Under the pieces are notes generated by a model. That model worked only from the letters and a program-made list of their open reading frames with translations, ran no database searches and was not told where the DNA came from. 64,000 bases of DNA. Origin: Rhodoblastus sp. (GTDB lineage Bacteria > Pseudomonadota > Alphaproteobacteria > Rhizobiales > Beijerinckiaceae). The translations under genes and the position numbers were made by a program. Shown here in pieces: positions 61,267 to 64,000 of the stretch (positions are counted from its first letter, which is position 1; each line of letters begins with the position of its first letter). The stretch spans positions 32,890 through 96,889 of the forward strand of contig NZ_JAGRPM010000083.1 of the NCBI RefSeq assembly GCF_019449565.1, read 5' to 3'.

Positions 61267-62457
61267 ATGACCAAATCGACCCCGCAATCGCGCAAGGACA
61301 TGCGCGCGCGCACCAAACTCGTACATGCGGGGCGCGATCCGTCCGAACAATTCGGCTTCGTTAACACCCCGATCTATCGCGGCTCGACCGTGTTGCAGCC
61401 GACGATGGCCGATCTCGAAGCGCGGCACACCAAGCGCTTCACCTACGCCACCCATGGCACGCCGACGACGGAAGCGCTGGAAAAGGCGTGGTCGGAAATC
61501 TCCGGCGCGGCCGGAACGGTGCTGACGCCCTCCGGCCTCGCCGCCGTGACCGTGGCTCTGCTCGCGGCGCTGAAGGCGGGCGACCACCTGCTCGTCACCG
61601 ATTCCGCCTATCTGCCGACGCGCACCTTCTGCGACGGTTTCTTGCGCCGCATGGGCGTGGAGACGACCTATTACGATCCCCTGATTGGCGCCGGGATCGA
61701 GGCCTTGATGCGGCCCAACACCACGGCGGTTCTGGTCGAGGCGCCCGGCTCGCAAAGCTTCGAAATGCAGGACATTCCGGCCATAGCCGAGGTCGCCCAT
61801 GCGCGCGGCGCCTGCGTGGTGATGGATAATACCTGGGCGACGCCCTTGTTCTTCCCGCCGCATGAGCGCGGGGTCGATCTCGCGGTCGAGGCCGGCACCA
61901 AATATCTCTCCGGCCATTCCGATCTGCTGCTCGGCCTCGTCTCGGCCAATGAGCAATGGCTCAAGCCCCTGCGCCAGACCTTCAATTATTTCGCCATGTG
62001 CGCCGGGCCGGAGGATGTGTTTCTGGGCCTGCGCGGATTGCGCAGCATGGACCTGCGCCTGCGCGAGGCGGAGCGGCAGGGCCTTGCGCTCGCCCGCTGG
62101 CTCAGCGAGCGCCCCGAGGTGTCGCGCGTGCTGCATCCGGCGCTGGAGCATGACCCCGGCCACAAAATCTGGAAACGGGACTTTTCCGGCTCGTCCGGCC
62201 TGTTCTCTGTGATCCTGAAGCCAGCCTCAAAGGCTGCCATGGCAGCCTTGCTCGACGGGCTGGAATTATTCGGCCTCGGCTATAGCTGGGGCGGCTATGA
62301 GAGCCTGGTCATTCCCTTCGATTGCCGGACCTATCGCACCGCGACGGTCTGGAACCCGGAAGGCCCCGCCCTGCGCTTTTCAGTCGGACTCGAAGACATC
62401 GAGGACCTCAAGGAGGATCTCGACAAGGGTTTTGCGCGGCTGCGCGCTCAGGCCTGA
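61267..62457 (+). CDS. metC: Cystathionine beta-lyase
   Basis: PLP enzyme cleaving cystathionine to homocysteine, pyruvate and ammonia in methionine synthesis. Cys/Met-metabolism PLP family fold with the Schiff-base lysine K212 in E-A-G-T-K-Y-L-S-G-H-S-D. Y-R-G-S-T and Y-A-T-H-G-T-P-T near the N-terminus fit the MetC of alphaproteobacteria. ATG 61267 (after GGAAAGG) is preferred to 61246. 396 aa. Its 3' end overlaps the PAP2 gene's stop region by ten bases. Confidence 0.93.
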   Translation: MTKSTPQSRKDMRARTKLVHAGRDPSEQFGFVNTPIYRGSTVLQPTMADLEARHTKRFTYATHGTPTTEALEKAWSEISGAAGTVLTPSGLAAVTVALLAALKAGDHLLVTDSAYLPTRTFCDGFLRRMGVETTYYDPLIGAGIEALMRPNTTAVLVEAPGSQSFEMQDIPAIAEVAHARGACVVMDNTWATPLFFPPHERGVDLAVEAGTKYLSGHSDLLLGLVSANEQWLKPLRQTFNYFAMCAGPEDVFLGLRGLRSMDLRLREAERQGLALARWLSERPEVSRVLHPALEHDPGHKIWKRDFSGSSGLFSVILKPASKAAMAALLDGLELFGLGYSWGGYESLVIPFDCRTYRTATVWNPEGPALRFSVGLEDIEDLKEDLDKGFARLRAQA

Positions 62458-63269
62458 CGGTCCAGCAGAGCTTTCGCGATCAAGCCCTTGCCGCGCGGTT
62501 CGGGCAGCAGGGCGTCGGGCTTGAGCGTAAAGGCGATTCTGCGTCGCGCGAAAATCCGCGCCACGATGAGCGCCGAGGCGAGGCCAAGAAACAGGCCGCC
62601 GGCGACGTCGCTGGGATAATGCGCGCCGACGATGATCCGCGAGGCCGCGACGGGAATCGCCAGCAGCAAGGACGCGAGGCCAAGGCGCGGCGACAATAGG
62701 CTCAGCGCGCCGAAAACCGCGAACACGGTCGTAGTGTGCCCCGAGGGAAAGCTCGCCAGCACGGACTCGAGCGAGAACATGTCGAAATGGAACGACCCGT
62801 CGAAGTCGATCAGCTTCGGCCGCGCCCGGCCGACGATATGTTTAACCACCTGCGAGGCGAGGCCGGAAAAGGCCAGCACGGTGAAAATATAGAAGGCGCG
62901 CGACGCGACAAGCCCCCATGCCGCGCGCAGACGCGCGCCGGCCGCCTGGGCACGACGGAAAAGCGCAAATAGAATCATTGTGATAGACAAAGCGAACAGC
63001 CAGCCCGACTTGCCGGCCTGCGTGACGCCATCGAAAAAGACCACGAGGTCCAGATCTAGCTTCGTCGCCGCGCGGGCGGCGCAAACGTCGAAATAAGCGC
63101 CGACGAAAAGCAGCATGGACAGAGCGAGCGTCGCCAGCGCAACCCAGAGCGGCCAAAGCATTGCGACGGGCGCAAGCGGGCGGCGCCGCCAATGCGCGGC
63201 GAGGTCGCGCGCGGCGCGGATTCCCTCGTCCCGCAAGGCTGCGGCGAGGCGGGCAAAATTCCAATTCAA
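62448..63269 (-). CDS. PAP2-family membrane phosphatase
   Basis: 273-aa inner-membrane phosphatase with six hydrophobic segments. The three PAP2 motifs are complete: K-H-I-V-G-R-A-R-P, F-P-S-G-H-T-T and S-R-I-I-V-G-A-H-Y-P-S-D. Likely substrates are phosphatidic acid, phosphatidylglycerol phosphate or undecaprenyl pyrophosphate; none can be chosen. A TTG at 63269, six bases after GGGGAG, is the most likely start; an ATG at 63350 is in frame but precedes a basic, unusual stretch. Convergent with metC. Confidence 0.88.
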   Translation of the reverse strand: MNWNFARLAAALRDEGIRAARDLAAHWRRRPLAPVAMLWPLWVALATLALSMLLFVGAYFDVCAARAATKLDLDLVVFFDGVTQAGKSGWLFALSITMILFALFRRAQAAGARLRAAWGLVASRAFYIFTVLAFSGLASQVVKHIVGRARPKLIDFDGSFHFDMFSLESVLASFPSGHTTTVFAVFGALSLLSPRLGLASLLLAIPVAASRIIVGAHYPSDVAGGLFLGLASALIVARIFARRRIAFTLKPDALLPEPRGKGLIAKALLDRQA

Positions 63270-63399
63270 GGCGGCTCCCCGCAAAAATGACGCCCCGTGC
63301 GCCCGGCGCCTTTTAGCACGGCGGGGCGTCGGGTAAAGGGTTGGCGTCATGCGGAGCGACCCGCGACCTCTTGCATCGAGGGTGGCCGACTCTTAAAAG

Positions 63400-63630
63400 C
63401 TAGGCCGCACAGGACGATCGCGCGATCAGGCTTAGGGCGGTCGCAACGCCCATGCGAATGATCACTTCTCCGTCCCCGTCGATGATCTGCAAGACTTCGC
63501 CGGGCTTCCCAAAATGATCGGCGATTTCGGCCAGCTTGTGCCAAACGGCCGAAAAGGCAGTTAATTCCAATTTGTCTTGACGGCGTGTTTCACCCGTCCG
63601 GCTGATCAGCCGCCAGCTGAATTCGAGCAT
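63400..63630 (-). CDS. Small hypothetical protein
   Basis: 76-aa frame beginning MLEFSWRLISRTGETRRQ. The composition is balanced, with a regular helical/strand pattern (V-W-H-K-L-A-E-I-A-D-H-F-G-K-P-G-E-V and I-D-G-D-G-E-V-I-I-R-M-G-V-A), unlike the arginine-rich shadow frames around it. No family recognised. It is read towards the PAP2 gene, 50 bases before its upstream frame, and could be transcribed with it. Confidence 0.5.
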   Translation of the reverse strand: MLEFSWRLISRTGETRRQDKLELTAFSAVWHKLAEIADHFGKPGEVLQIIDGDGEVIIRMGVATALSLIARSSCAA

Positions 63631-63922
63631 CGCGTTTATCGCTTCTTGTTATGTCTGGGGTCGCGCGCAAAACTCTTTCGAGTCCTCCCTGCGCACGGAT
63701 GGACAAAATAGTCGCTCGCCACAAAATTGCATTGCGCTGAGTCAATCTCAGGCGCGATCCGCCCCCGCATGGTGAAACCCGCTCCCACAGCCAAGTTTAT
63801 GCTTGTTGATCGCGTTCATCGCCGGTTCAGCCGTGAAGCCACAGTTTTGGGAAGCGAACGATCTGATGACCCGGATCGCCGCATGACGGTTCGAATGGCG
63901 GTACAGCTGAACGGAGGCGGCC

Positions 63923-64000
63923 TTGAAATTCATTCGCGCATTTAGGGAAACTTGGGCGCCGGTTCTGTTTTTCGCGGCGTTTCTGGGATTTATCGGACTC
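63923..64000 (+). CDS. N-terminus of a membrane protein, cut by window end
   Basis: A TTG at 63923, seven bases after GGAGG (GGAGGCGGCC), opens a frame that runs to the window edge: MKFIRAFRETWAPVLFF followed by a hydrophobic stretch. The basic, then hydrophobic pattern is a membrane anchor or signal segment. The protein cannot be identified from 26 residues. Confidence 0.6.
   Translation, partial: MKFIRAFRETWAPVLFFAAFLGFIGL

Noticed and set aside
63727..63945. Overlapping open frames on both strands near the right edge
   Set aside because: Both lack ribosome-binding sites and family features, and they overlap the better-supported TTG start at 63923.

Overview
The window is a chromosomal segment from an alphaproteobacterium, most likely of the Hyphomicrobiales (Rhizobiales). 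The evidence is the high G+C content, a fused ispDF gene, the dusB(nifR3)-ntrB-ntrC operon, PopZ, HdaA, an ExoR-like regulator, an Aap-type amino-acid transporter, a phasin and an AspRS of the non-discriminating kind. A PqqA-like peptide gene and an MxaD-like protein point towards a methylotrophic or otherwise PQQ-using lineage (Beijerinckiaceae/Methylocystaceae would fit), but that placement is inference. Most of the window is ordinary core genome, with no phage, insertion sequence, CRISPR array or rRNA operon.

Layout. 1-5 kb: end of an unknown gene, a class D beta-lactamase, yidD, a MipA/OmpV porin-like protein, an exoR homologue and mntH. 5-11.6 kb (minus strand): valS, popZ, tolC and a PCMT-family gene. 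11.7-16.6 kb: a frameshifted DUF4337 gene, an orphan B12/radical-SAM protein, a two-module cysteine protein, and a coaD-ppiA-ppiB operon. 16.7-22.8 kb: a TonB-dependent receptor behind a perfect Zur-type palindrome, then dusB-ntrB-ntrC. 22.9-26.4 kb: ispDF, a pncC/cinA-C gene and matB.

26.4-31.2 kb is the most unusual part, all on the minus strand. An MxaD-like SRPBCC protein, a histidine kinase and an OmpR-type regulator form one translationally coupled operon. It is followed by a 25-codon PqqA-like gene, two tandem Sel1-like secreted proteins and a YkgJ cysteine-cluster protein. No pqqBCDE genes are present. An 18-bp motif is shared between the region upstream of the MxaD-like operon and the region upstream of pqqA, which suggests one regulon.

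31.2-39.4 kb: pxpBCA (5-oxoprolinase), a DUF2252 protein, a GntP permease, a Hint-domain protein and tRNA-Ser(TGA). 39.5-46 kb: rimO, a composite palindromic repeat island, a quinone oxidoreductase, a phasin, aspS and rnd. 46-53 kb (minus): a CDP-alcohol phosphatidyltransferase gene, an AI-2E permease, hdaA, ppk, ppx and an EamA transporter. 53-57.9 kb: purM-purN, a GST-fold protein, an RlpA-family protein, a very A+T-rich intergenic island, ndk and aqpZ. 57.9-64 kb: aapJQM without an adjacent aapP, metC, a PAP2 phosphatase, a small hypothetical ORF and the first codons of a membrane protein cut by the window edge.

Start codons were re-chosen in many genes from Shine-Dalgarno position, signal-peptide placement and ATGA/TTGA/GTGA overlaps; GTG and TTG starts are common here.
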